Assembly: GCA_034509925.1 (NCBI GenBank)
Contig: CM067536.1
Span: forward strand, 4,706,501 to 4,770,500
From: Hirudinaria manillensis
Lineage: Eukaryota; Annelida; Clitellata; Hirudinida; Hirudinidae
Direction: 5' to 3'
Length of the DNA stretch: 64,000 nucleotides
Numbering within the stretch: position 1 is the stretch's first letter; each line of letters begins with the position of its first letter. Made by a program: the position numbers and the translations under genes. The notes under the pieces were generated by a model. That model was not told where the DNA came from. It ran no database searches and saw nothing but the letters and a program-made list of their open reading frames with translations. This document shows positions 54,977 through 64,000 of the stretch, in pieces.

Positions 54977-57900
54977 TTAAAGAAAAGCGCTGGGATTAGC
55001 TCTGGGATCTTTCTGGTTTCTGTATCTGAAAGTCAGCCATATTCCAATAATCTGAAAAGAATGTAGTCATGATCAATTTTACATGACAGGTCATTGATTC
55101 ATTGCTCCCTCAATTGTTATGAGTATGTCATCACACTGTTACCAATGAGTTTGCAAAGACCTATTATTTTAACTATCTTGAATCTATTGAATGGTGCAAT
55201 CCAAATAAATCCACCACAGTGCTTGACAATGGTGCACCAAGGGTAGGAGGGTTTGCCCTGGGAAACATGCTGATGAAACATGTCTGATTAATAGTCATGA
55301 TCCAAAGTTAGATCTTTCCTTGTCAGCCTATGAAAATAAATATTTTGATGGCTTTCTGGGATTTCAAAGGTCATAACATCATCAGGATGTCGATGGGAGG
55401 AGGGGAAACTAGTTGGTACACCACTGATGTTTGATATCCAAAAACTTTTGCTTAAAGTTAAATAAAATTTATAGACTTCCAAATAATGGTCCATGCCTAA
55501 ATGCTAAATGATGTGAAATATGATTTATCATGAATAAATATTATTGTCAATTATTTAAAGTCTAGAAAGTAAAATTATAAGTTATAGGCATCCAAACACA
55601 TTTTCCAAGTAATATGTTTACATAATCATATGAAAATATTAATTAAGATATTCTTAGCTAACAAAATGTAAAGGCACCACAAGCAAACCTTCCTGAAAAT
55701 AAGCAGAGATCCATATTCTAAAAAATATATTTGAAAAGACACATGCCTTCTTGAAAAACTACATATCTAGTGCCCTGTCTCCCAACAGGAACTGACTGTT
55801 TTATTATTTGGTTAACATTATATTATTGTCTTGCACAAATTTTACTCATTTCAATTGTCATTTTATTTTGTTGATTTTTGAATGTTTTGGGTCATTAAAA
55901 ATTGAGAACTATTGGCACAACATCGGAGAGCATTGGTTGCGATGAGGCAAAATCTCCATCAAATATTCTGCCATGGTACGGCCCTCACAAGTTGATGAAG
56001 CTTTGGCTCGATGACCATCCAAAAGTCGTTCACAGGGCACACATCAACTCCAGTAGAGTTGAAATGATCACATTGTTATGTTTCAAAGGAATGAGAAGAT
56101 TGTGGAGACCACATGGAGATTCAAATTGTATATATATATTGGAACTGAAATTCGTTGTTCTCATTTTTCTTAATAAAGAACTTCTTCACCTTCTAAATTC
56201 ATCATTTCAATCATCTTGTTGGAAAGAAACAACACCTAGGAAAGTTAATGCATCCACACCAAACACCTTTTGCTCAACTCTTGTTAGAGTGAAGAAGGTA
56301 CCATCTAAAGTCAGTTCGGGTACTCTTCTAAAAAGAACCAGGAACCGGTTATTGTCGGTTCTGGCAGTTTAAGGACTAAGCATCAAGCTGAAACCTCAAC
56401 AAAGTTTTCATTTCTATTTGAGATTTTAATTATTTTGGAAAAAAGAGAGATATAATGATATCAAAAATTATTATATAGTGATAATATAATTCATCATTAA
56501 AAATTAACACAACACAAGCTGGTGAAATGAAACATTTAACAATTAACTAGCAAGGCCTCTTGAGCTAATTCAATTTGCATAAAGCCTTAAAAGAACATTC
56601 TGTCATGTAAACACAATTAAGCACACTAGCAAAAACAATTTTGATACTTTTATATAAAATAAAGGCAAGATGATAACAATTGTTGAATTATCATGATAAT
56701 GATTTTTACATATGTAGTCAGAGCTTTTCTCTGAAAAAAAAAGGTGATAGAACTCACCTTTATTCAGTATATCATATAATAAAGCAGTCTACTACTGATG
56801 CTACATCCCAGAAAAAAGCACCTTACATAGTCAAAGCCAAGGATAGGCAATGAACTCTAAACAAGTGATGCATAGCAAGAACAATGGAAATAAAGCTCCT
56901 CAAAGAATGAATCTTAATTAAGCATTCTTAAATGGCTCACATATGAGGGTCTTGGTAGGACCTCAGAAGAGAGAGAAAATCAAGGATCAAAACATGAAAC
57001 TAAAGATCAAGCCTCCACCAAATAATGCAAGCCACTAAAAGGCTTCAAGTAACCTCTACAGAAAAATGCTGGGATTGAAGTCAGGACTCTTCAAATTCCT
57101 ATACCTTACTGTAAGCCAGACAGCAAGAAGCTGTAAAAATGTTTAAATAGTAACAACAGCAACAAAAGAACACTGAACAAACTTGACACTTCTGATGAGA
57201 AGAAAGGTCCCCAATCAACATAAAAGTTCTATAAGACTACATTTATCCATATACAAATTATAATAACCTCAGAGAAGCTGAAGAACAGCCCAATTGCACC
57301 AACTGCCCTCACAAGTTGATGAAGCTGTGGCTCGATGACCATCCAGCAGTCGTTCACAGGGCACACATCAACTCCAGTAGAGTTGAAATGATCATCTCCA
57401 TAGCAACATTGTGACATCACCCCACTTGCATTACACAAATCTGAGTACTGGGTGACAAAGTCTCAATTCTAGAGTAAAACTAATTTAAATGTAATGCAAT
57501 AAAAGTAAAAACAAACACATGTGGGGTGGCTGTATTTGGGATGAGAGGCATTGTTAATCTGGTAATCTTTGTCCATCCCACAACAGCCAAGCATGATCTG
57601 TGTCTTGTTTCTCAAACTAGGAGAAGCCAACTTCCAGCCCAAGTAGAAAAAATCTTTTTGTTGATCATCTGTCAAAGCCAAGCAGGCACAAGCAACAGAA
57701 AATTGCAGAAGGAAGATCAAGAAGAGAATAACCATGTACTGAATTAAGAGTTCAGGAAAATATATTCTGACAATTGATTTATTCAACTTTGGCAAGATAT
57801 TATCAGTCTTAACCTATTCACATAAAATGTATGAAATGTAAAAATTCAATATAGTTAATGTGTACAATGTCAAATTCATAGCTTTACAAATAATGCCTTT

Positions 57901-58567
57901 TTTGTAAAGCTATTTTTACTGTTGGAATTTGAACAGGACACAGCACAACTATTGCCAATTTACTTCAGGAAACAAGCTCCACAAAAGGCATAATAGAATG
58001 CAAATGAGCATTCATTATGATATATTTTTTAGAATGCAATGCATGTGCCATCAAACCATTCCCTCACATTACAAGTTATTCAGGTAATCATTCAAAAGAT
58101 ACAAAAAAGAGCAACACTTGGTGGTGCTTCACAGCTCCTACGAGTCCCACTATGGCAATCATGGCAAGGAAAACACCACAAGCTATGATGCCACTAATCA
58201 CAGGGATGGTTGTGATTATTGCCAGTGCCTTAGCATAAGCTGCCAAACAAACCAGCATTGCTCCAACACACTGAAAAAGCAATGTTTAAAAATAGTTCAA
58301 GAAGCAGCTTTGAAACATGTTTGAAACATTAGATATAATAAACTCTAAAACTGTTAGGTGAACCATGTCAAGAATCGCAATCAACTCATGAATTACGCAA
58401 ATGTATCTAGCAGACTGCTCAAGCTCTACTTCAGCCTTAAAATGTCGACCTCACAACATTTAAACCTCCAAACATTATATTTGGAAATAGGTGGAATAAC
58501 TTACAAAATATAGAATGTTTAAAAGTATGAGTGTGTTCCTAGAACACATAAAACCCCCGCAAGCCAT
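54977..58567 (-). CDS. Tetraspanin of the TSPAN31/TSPAN13 type
   Basis: Four-helix membrane protein that organises membrane microdomains. Exons: 58567-58505 (MACGGFMCSRNTLILLNILY), 58270-58103, 57738-57519, 57440-57268, then a 75-nt terminal exon at 55051-54977; total 699 nt, 232 aa. Landmarks: helix 1 over the first junction, helix 2 GIIACGVFLAMIAIVGLVGA followed by KHHQVLLFF as in TSPAN31, helix 3 YMVILFLIFLLQFSVACACL, a large extracellular loop with the CCG motif (GCCGMDKDYQINN) and further cysteines (SQCCYGD, DVCPVNDC), helix 4 AIGLFFSFSE continuing into IIGIWLTFRYRNQKDP, and the tail RANPSAFL, close to the TSPAN31 C-terminus. Start chosen at the ATG giving the family's MxCGGFxC opening. 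A second terminal exon at 57130-57056 offers an alternative C-terminus. Divergent from MED10. Confidence 0.93.
55981..56085 (-). pseudogene. Partial copy of tetraspanin exon 4
   Basis: About 90 bp match the coding part of exon 4 (near 57306-57396) with only about 3 mismatches, in the same orientation. It lies in the intron before the distal terminal exon. On the coding strand the copy covers the DHFNSTGVDVCPVND region. Just upstream it has a 12-nt deletion and an in-frame TAA, and downstream the similarity stops before the exon's splice donor. It therefore cannot replace exon 4. An antisense 156-codon open frame (55902-56372) runs over it and is not credible. Confidence 0.85.
57056..57130 (-). 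other. Alternative tetraspanin terminal exon (proximal)
   Basis: 75 nt, the same length and phase as the distal terminal exon at 55051-54977, with a good acceptor (tttttacag) and its own stop. It encodes LLAVWLTVRYRNLKSPDFNP then SIFL; the distal exon encodes IIGIWLTFRYRNQKDPRANP then SAFL. It lies only 137 bp after exon 4. Nucleotide identity between the two exons is about 60%, so the duplication is old, yet both frames and stops are intact. Confidence 0.75.
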
Positions 58568-59240
58568 ATTTTCCACAGTAAATCGCAAACCAAAAAGATG
58601 GCAAAAAACCACCGGATGATACCACAAGTACGACTAAACGTCACATGTTGGGGACAGCAAGGAATCCTTCTAAAGCGTTTGTTTAAAAAATAAGTAAGCA
58701 TTATAAGTATTATATCAGTTTAATTAAGCATTCACATATTTACTAATCATTAATGCCGAAATTTAATCATGATATCATTTTTCTATTAAATTCACAATTT
58801 CTTGATTGGTTTAGCGAAGTCAAAAGAAATCCAAAATTTTTTTAATAGTCTTTTAATTTTTTAATTTAGTTTACATCGAAAGATAAATCAAAACTTTCAT
58901 TATCTTCAATTCTTTTCTTTATTCTATTGTTATCTGGATATTTTAATTTTTGCAAATAAGTTTTCATAATTAAAATAAAATGAAAATATTTATAGAATTA
59001 TAAAAGTTAATATGAATCTTTGGAAATTTATAAAAACTGTTTAATTTAATGAACGTAATTGACAAAGCTCTTGCCGCGTTACGGTCGATTATTGTTAAAT
59101 CAAACTAATAAATTTTTAATAAAGTCATTTATCAAACATAAATTGAACCTCTATAAACTGAATAGAGAACTTTTGTTTACGTTGCTGATCTGTTGGGTTT
59201 GTGCGGTGGTCGAGGGACTGTGCACTTGTAGGGCTGTGCG
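58568..59240. promoter_or_regulatory. Shared 5' region of divergent tetraspanin and MED10
   Basis: 673 bp between two start codons facing away from each other. It should carry both 5' UTRs and promoters. Strongly AT-rich in the middle; I cannot identify specific core-promoter elements. Confidence 0.45.
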
Positions 59241-59903
59241 ATGGCTGACTCGAATTCAAAATTTGAATTATTGGAACAGCAGTTAGAAATGTTCATAGAA
59301 GACGCTAGACAGATAGGCATTATTGTTGCGGATATGACTCCGATGGGACAAAACGTCCTAAATCAAAAGTTGTTAGTATAGTTCTAACCCAGTAATCTAA
59401 ACTGCTAATTATCTTAATTTAAAATATGATAACAATGCGTTTTTACTGAAGAAACCAATTAGTCACTGGGCTGCAAGATATTGAGAAGTTACGACCATCT
59501 GTTCAGGATGTTATGATCCCCCATGAGGTGTTTGAGTAAGTCCTGTTCCAGCTTAGTCTTAATGTTAACATTCTAGAAGCTCTGTTAATTCATTTTTGGA
59601 AGATAACGTTACTTTTTTGTTATTGTCTTCCAGATATATCGATGAAGGGAAGAATCCTCAGCTATATACAAAAGACTGTATGGAAAAGGCTTTGGCTAAG
59701 AATGAAGAAGTCAAAGGAAAGATCGATGCATTAAAAGTAAGCATTTAATATTAATGCCCTCTAGAACTCTAGATTGAATTCCATATTTAAACAATTTTCA
59801 GAAATTCAAGACTCTTTTGACAGTTGAACTTAGTAAGGTATTCCCAAACGAAATGGCCAAATATCGTCAATTAAGAGGAGATGATCGACCATTGGACAGA
59901 TGA
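59241..59903 (+). CDS. MED10: Mediator complex subunit 10
   Basis: Small subunit of the Mediator middle module, which relays activator signals to RNA polymerase II in the nucleus. Four exons: 59241-59371, 59452-59535, 59634-59736, 59802-59903; 420 nt, 139 aa, close to the usual 135. The sequence is strongly conserved: IEDARQIGIIVADM, NQKLNQLVTGLQDIEKLR, FEYIDEGKNPQLYTKDCMEK, ALAKNEEVKGKIDALKKFK, ELSKVFPNEMAKYRQLRGDD. Start at the ATG giving MADSNSKFELLEQQLEMF. The acceptor of exon 2 (ctgaag) was chosen over a nearer one (aattag) because it alone keeps frame and restores the family residues KLNxxVTGLQD. Confidence 0.97.
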
Positions 59904-60129
59904 CTTTTTAGATTCTATTGCAAACAAAATTTATTCCCAACAAAGTTTTCAAATTGTAAAAACTGTTTATAAACTCTTGTCTATGTCCGAACAGCTGTAA
60001 AATTAAGATTAATGTACCAATTGGTGTTTGCAAGTAGTATTCATTACACAAATAAGAGAAAGGCGTGAATTGTTTTGATGTTGTATTCATAAGCAAACAA
60101 TGACCATTCTGTAAGTTTTATCTTTAGAA

Positions 60130-61501
60130 TTATTCAGAAAGTTCTTTGATTTGGCTCATGATCAGAGGGATTTTCTCTGCTTCAACAACCATGACTGTTC
60201 TGATTGGATCCCTCTCTTTAGAAAGCAATTGCTCAGATGAAATTGTTTCATCCGAGCTATCATGCTGACCTTTCACAGAGTAATTGAAGGAGAGGAGGCA
60301 ATTCTGCAAAATTTTGTTGAATTATTTTTTGAACAAAAAAAATGATTTTTGTCAAGAACCTGATGGAAGACTTCATCCTCGGGATTGTTGAATTCCCTTG
60401 TCGAAATCTTCAATTTCTTGCCAGAAGCAACAGTTCCTCTGGCTACAAGGAGATATTTTGAGAACTTGTATTTCATTTTTTTCTTGTTTGCCCTCTCCAA
60501 ATCCTTCCTACAACAAATTTTAGGATAAATGTTGAATAATCATGCTTGAATGAATTGAAAGTACAATCGCCTTTTCTTGGATTTACATGTGAAAGACATT
60601 AAAAATTCTGCTCACCAGAGAGATTCAAAGTTTGGAAGTGCAATTTGTGGTGCTGCAAAAATGCGTTCATTAACAAGGTAGCCAATCTTTTCATTCGGAT
60701 CAGACAGGATGCTCTCAAATTTCCTGTAAACATTTGTTGCACTGTTTTCCTTGCACATTTTATCCAAGAATGAGCGCAATTCTTTGATAAAGTTCAAGTC
60801 CTACAAAAGATAAGGATTTTTAATTGAGGTGCATTTATTTGAGGTCACAAATTAAACCAACCTTTTTATCTGTGATATTGATGACAGTGAGCAAACCAAA
60901 GATAGGATCATCACTTTCCATCTCATCATCTTCTTCATCAGACTCATCATCATCATAGATTTGCTGCAAATTCAAAAGTTGTGAAAAGCTGCCACAATTT
61001 GAATATGAGACTTAGCATTACATGTAATACGCTTCCAACGTAGTTCTGGGACACAATTTGGTTGGCCATTTCAGAAATATCTATGCCTGATTGGGGGAGA
61101 AGCTGTAAAAGAAGTATAAATTGGCACTTTGTTAAAAATCCAAACCAGGCAAAAGCTATCGAAAGTTACTTGTTTAAGCAGATTTATGATTCCACTGATG
61201 TCAGAATCATCAGGAGACCTCCCTTCAAAATCGACGTTCAAAACCTTTGGATACGTTCAGTATTATTAAACAATTAAGCATAATAAGTCTAAATGTATAG
61301 AATTACATTAAAATAAATAGTTATGAGTTTTGGGAAGTTATGGTAACTATGAACATGTAGTAATTTCACCGCGAGTGCCATCGCATATCAGATCTACGTT
61401 GTATGCCATGAAAATTATCAATATTGCCAAATATTTAATGTTACTAGAGCTACGAATAAACAAACCTCGTCAACGCAATCCATTTCGCTATCGCTGCTCA
61501 T
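60130..61501 (-). CDS. BCCIP: BCCIP family protein (BRCA2- and CDKN1A-interacting)
   Basis: Nuclear/nucleolar protein tied to BRCA2, p21 and, in yeast as Bcp1, ribosomal protein export. Seven exons: 61501-61466, 61244-61170, 61102-61022, 60963-60862, 60800-60616, 60507-60360, 60303-60130; about 266 aa (human about 314). Family landmarks: short acidic N-terminus (MSSDSEMDCVDE), VDFEGRSPDDSDISGIINLL, acidic run YDDDESDEEDDEMES followed by DPIFGLLTVINITDKK, GYLVNERIFAAPQIALP, the lysine-rich DLERANKKKMKYKFSKYLL, and the C-terminus DPIRTVMVVEAEKIPLIM. All phases agree and splice sites are canonical. The gene converges with MED10, leaving only 226 bp between stop codons, so their 3' UTRs are short or overlap. 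Confidence 0.95.
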
Positions 61502-61799
61502 TTTTACAATAATCTGAGTGATTGGCGACAATAGACTGGTGAGCACAGCTAAAGTCCAAACCAAAACATAGAAAGATTGCAATAATGGGTCTTTAAAGGA
61601 GAACAGTAACATTTTAATGTAAATTAAATTTATCTAACTTTTAAAGAATTTGTTGTGTCTAAAAAAGTTAAATTTTTTTGAAAAAAAAAGATTATTTTAC
61701 CCATGCCAAATGAGTTGTTTTCGGCGGTGGAAAAGCAATCAGTGCAGAGAGTTACTAAAAATTAATTAATAATTCGGAGTGTTTTTAGAATGCCTTATG

Positions 61800-62700
61800 T
61801 CCAGGAGGGACTTCAAGAACACTGAGCAGTTAGGCTTTCCTTAAAGAGGAAGCTTTGAAAAAGAAAAACAAAAGCTCGGTAAGCTCGGGTGAATAGGTAA
61901 GTTTTAAGTTTAGATTTGAAAGCATCTAACGACTGCGTCATGTGAATATTCGGAAGAAGCTCGTTCCATGTTACGGGAACGCTAACACAGAATGACTGGT
62001 AACTTTGCTCCAGAGTTCGAGACCTTGGAACGACAAGGATCCTGTTGTCTGAAGAACGAAGAGACTCTTCGCCAAGAACGGCAGAGGTGCTTGTAATTAG
62101 TGCAAATAGATATTGAGGGGCGCGAGTCATGGCAGCCTGGTAGGCCAGATGAGATATGTTTTATGTTATTTTGTCTTCGACCAGTTTAATTCATCAGTTC
62201 ATTCACTAATATCGGGGTGATGTGGTCCGATGATCTTCCTTCGATTAAAAGTCGGGCTGCTTGGTAGTATTTAGAACTTGATGGTTTGCATTGACCATCA
62301 GCAAGTTACATTAATCAAGTCTTGGAAGTATGAATTGTCGGAAGGTATCAGGTGGCAAGAATGGTTTTCCTTCCTTGAGGGCGCGCAGCGACCCTATTAA
62401 CATGTGGTTTCATAGTCAGGGAAAAGTCTAGTTAGATCCCCAAATTCCTGACTGTCTGTGAAGAAGTGATGAATGTTCTCCCCAGAGAGTGGGAGATTAC
62501 AAATCCAATTGAGTTTAGCGGCAGTGCCAAACCTGATTGCATCTGTCTTGTAAGCATTGAGTAGTAGTCGGTTGGTTGCTGCCCAGAAAAACCATCGCAC
62601 TTAAAAAACCTCAATATTATCTTCAAAGTCCCCAAAGGAGTCCGGAAAAAACCCAAGATCTCTGGTACATATAACCTAGAAAACCTCAATAAATAAGTGG
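61800..62700 (-). mobile_element. LINE (non-LTR retrotransposon) 3' ORF2 remnant
   Basis: The minus strand shows two typical pieces of CR1/L2/Jockey-like reverse transcriptases. The first, ATNRLLLNAYKTDAIRFGT, is the NxLxLNxxKTExxxFG motif (about 62580-62520). The second is the C-terminal region RILVVPRSRTLEQSYQSFCV, VPVTWNELLPNIHMTQSLD and AFKSKLKTYLFTRAYRAF (about 62050-61860). Frames are broken between them. It is a 5'-truncated, dead copy lying between BCCIP and the gene at 63209. Confidence 0.8.
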
Positions 62701-63208
62701 AATGGCTATCGCGGTTTCATTTTTGAGGCACAGAATGCTTACTAAAGACTAATTTAAGGCCAAAATACAAACCTTAAATATGAATCACAATAATTTTAGT
62801 TTATTCCGTAAATACAAACTTGTGCATATGGAAAATGTTGCGTTTAGCCATGCTCTCGTCTACAACGAAACTCAGAACCACTAATAGAAAAAAGCATATT
62901 CTTTCTACTGGAAATGCGACTGGCAAAACCATTCTAATTTTACATTTAAATATTACACAATACATTATTTTCTTATTTAAACGTCATTTAAGCAACACAG
63001 GTTTAAAGTCTTGATTGCAAAAACTATGATAAACATAGATAAACAATCTCACAATCAAAATATTGCATAAACTTATCCTAACATCGGCCAAATGATCTGG
63101 TCGATAACGAATTGTGGTTCTGGGGACTGTCGTTACTCCTTAAATGAAATGCAGATAAATATTAAATTTTGTCAACATATTCAATTGGATTAATAAATAT
63201 TTTATAGA
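62701..63208. other. Intergenic, 5' of the last gene
   Basis: About 500 bp of AT-rich DNA between the LINE remnant and the ATG at 63209. It should include that gene's 5' UTR and promoter. The short frame at 62820-63014 looks random. Confidence 0.4.
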
Positions 63209-64000
63209 ATGGAAGAGTATACTTCTTATATTTTCCAAATTGTGTGTCTTCTCATCGTTGCAGTAATTGTGTTGTCGTTATGTTTGTTGGGGTGCTTCAA
63301 AAGGTGAGTATTTTATTATAATTCACAGATCTTGTATTAGTTTTGAAACTGGGTTATCTTTAAAAGTGTGAAAAGTGTCAGGAACAGTGAGTCTGCAAAT
63401 GAAGGTGCAACTGATGTAAACCAGGTGAAGTATAGCTTGTGTTATGTAATGTAGGCATATATGTGTAAGTAGAGAGTTATTTGAAGAACTATTTTGGGAA
63501 TTAAAGTTGAGATTGTTTGTAAATTCTATACCATATTTTTTACATTTCATGTATTGCTTTTTATTAAATTCATAAGCTATGGATGAGGTTCTTTAAAGTA
63601 AGAGGGGCATATTAAGTGGTCTTTGTTTGAACTTTACTTCATGTATATTGTTAAGAGATTTGTCTCTTGAAACATCTGTGGCTATTGCCATGAACACTGT
63701 TGATAAAAGTGGAATAAAGGCTAATCGAACAAAACTTACATACTGGGAATTTGCAATTAAGTTGTAATTACATACTTTTGTCAGTTACTTGCTGGTTATT
63801 AACATTTTGCAATTATAATCACTAGAGCATGCTTACAAGGAAATATTATTCTGTGTGCAAAATATTATGGTGGTTTGTCTTTCACAGGTTGAGGAAACTA
63901 GTGATGAAAGAGATGTTGGTGGCCACAGGTAAGAAATTAGTTTTTAATTCTCTAAATATACAAGGTATATTAAGTGCGAGTAACACAATGTAACTTATTG
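63209..64000 (+). CDS. N-terminal part of a single-pass membrane protein (incomplete)
   Basis: I do not recognise it with confidence. Three exons are visible: 63209-63302, about 63368-63424 and about 63890-63929, each with GT-AG sites and matching phase; the rest lies past the right edge. Exon 1 gives MEEYTSYIFQ followed by a hydrophobic segment IVCLLIVAVIVLSLCLLGCF and then KR, which fits a type III or N-terminally anchored membrane protein. The following part is hydrophilic and acidic (SVKSVRNSESANEGATDVNQ, VEETSDERDVGGHR). An N-terminal anchor followed by a charged region would suit, among others, the ER protein DDRGK1, but nothing here proves it. Confidence 0.6.

Noticed and set aside
55902-56372. 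Longest plus-strand open frame (156 codons) in the tetraspanin intron
   Set aside because: It runs antisense over the exon-4 pseudocopy; its readable part is the reverse strand of that exon, and the rest shows no domain or splice logic.

Overview
This is eukaryotic nuclear DNA, AT-rich, with multi-exon genes, GT-AG introns from about 60 bp to several kb, and abundant transposon debris. No bacterial features were seen. The gene set (EGFR-type receptor kinase, BAF60, MED10, BCCIP, tetraspanin, Reeler/DOMON/cytochrome b561 proteins) is animal. A Helitron helicase of a type common in arthropods and a possible myofilin-like muscle protein point to an arthropod, perhaps a crustacean or chelicerate; this is inference. 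I assembled the gene models by hand from frame continuity, splice sites and family similarity remembered from human or fly proteins. No search was run.

Layout, left to right. About 0.3-1.75 kb (-): an orphan coding exon of a gene that probably runs off the left edge. 3.3-7.4 kb (-): BAF60/SMARCD, 15 exons, divergent from 7.8-10.1 kb (+), an HMGXB4-like HMG-box gene. 10.9-24.5 kb (-): a complete EGFR/ErbB gene in 25 exons, about 1330 aa. 25.0-27.8 kb (-): a Ser/Tyr/Arg/Pro-rich protein, tentatively myofilin-like. 31.0-37.9 kb and 41.1-53.2 kb (+): two tandem paralogues of a ferric-chelate-reductase-like membrane protein, the first with two DOMON domains and the second with one. The second gene has a 5.9 kb intron filled with a decayed Gypsy element (itself interrupted by a 5' fragment of a TFIIB gene), a decayed Helitron and a LINE scrap. 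55.0-58.6 kb (-): a TSPAN31/13-type tetraspanin with two alternative 75-nt terminal exons, divergent from MED10 at 59.2-59.9 kb (+). 60.1-61.5 kb (-): BCCIP. 61.8-62.7 kb: a LINE 3' remnant. 63.2 kb to the right edge (+): the start of a single-pass membrane protein.

The genes do not form a pathway; the window is a gene-dense segment of mixed housekeeping, signalling and structural genes. The most interesting points are the paired tetraspanin terminal exons, the EGFR catalytic loop reading HCD instead of HRD, the TFIIB fragment inside a Gypsy reverse transcriptase, and the tandem DOMON/b561 pair with one nearly identical exon among otherwise diverged exons.
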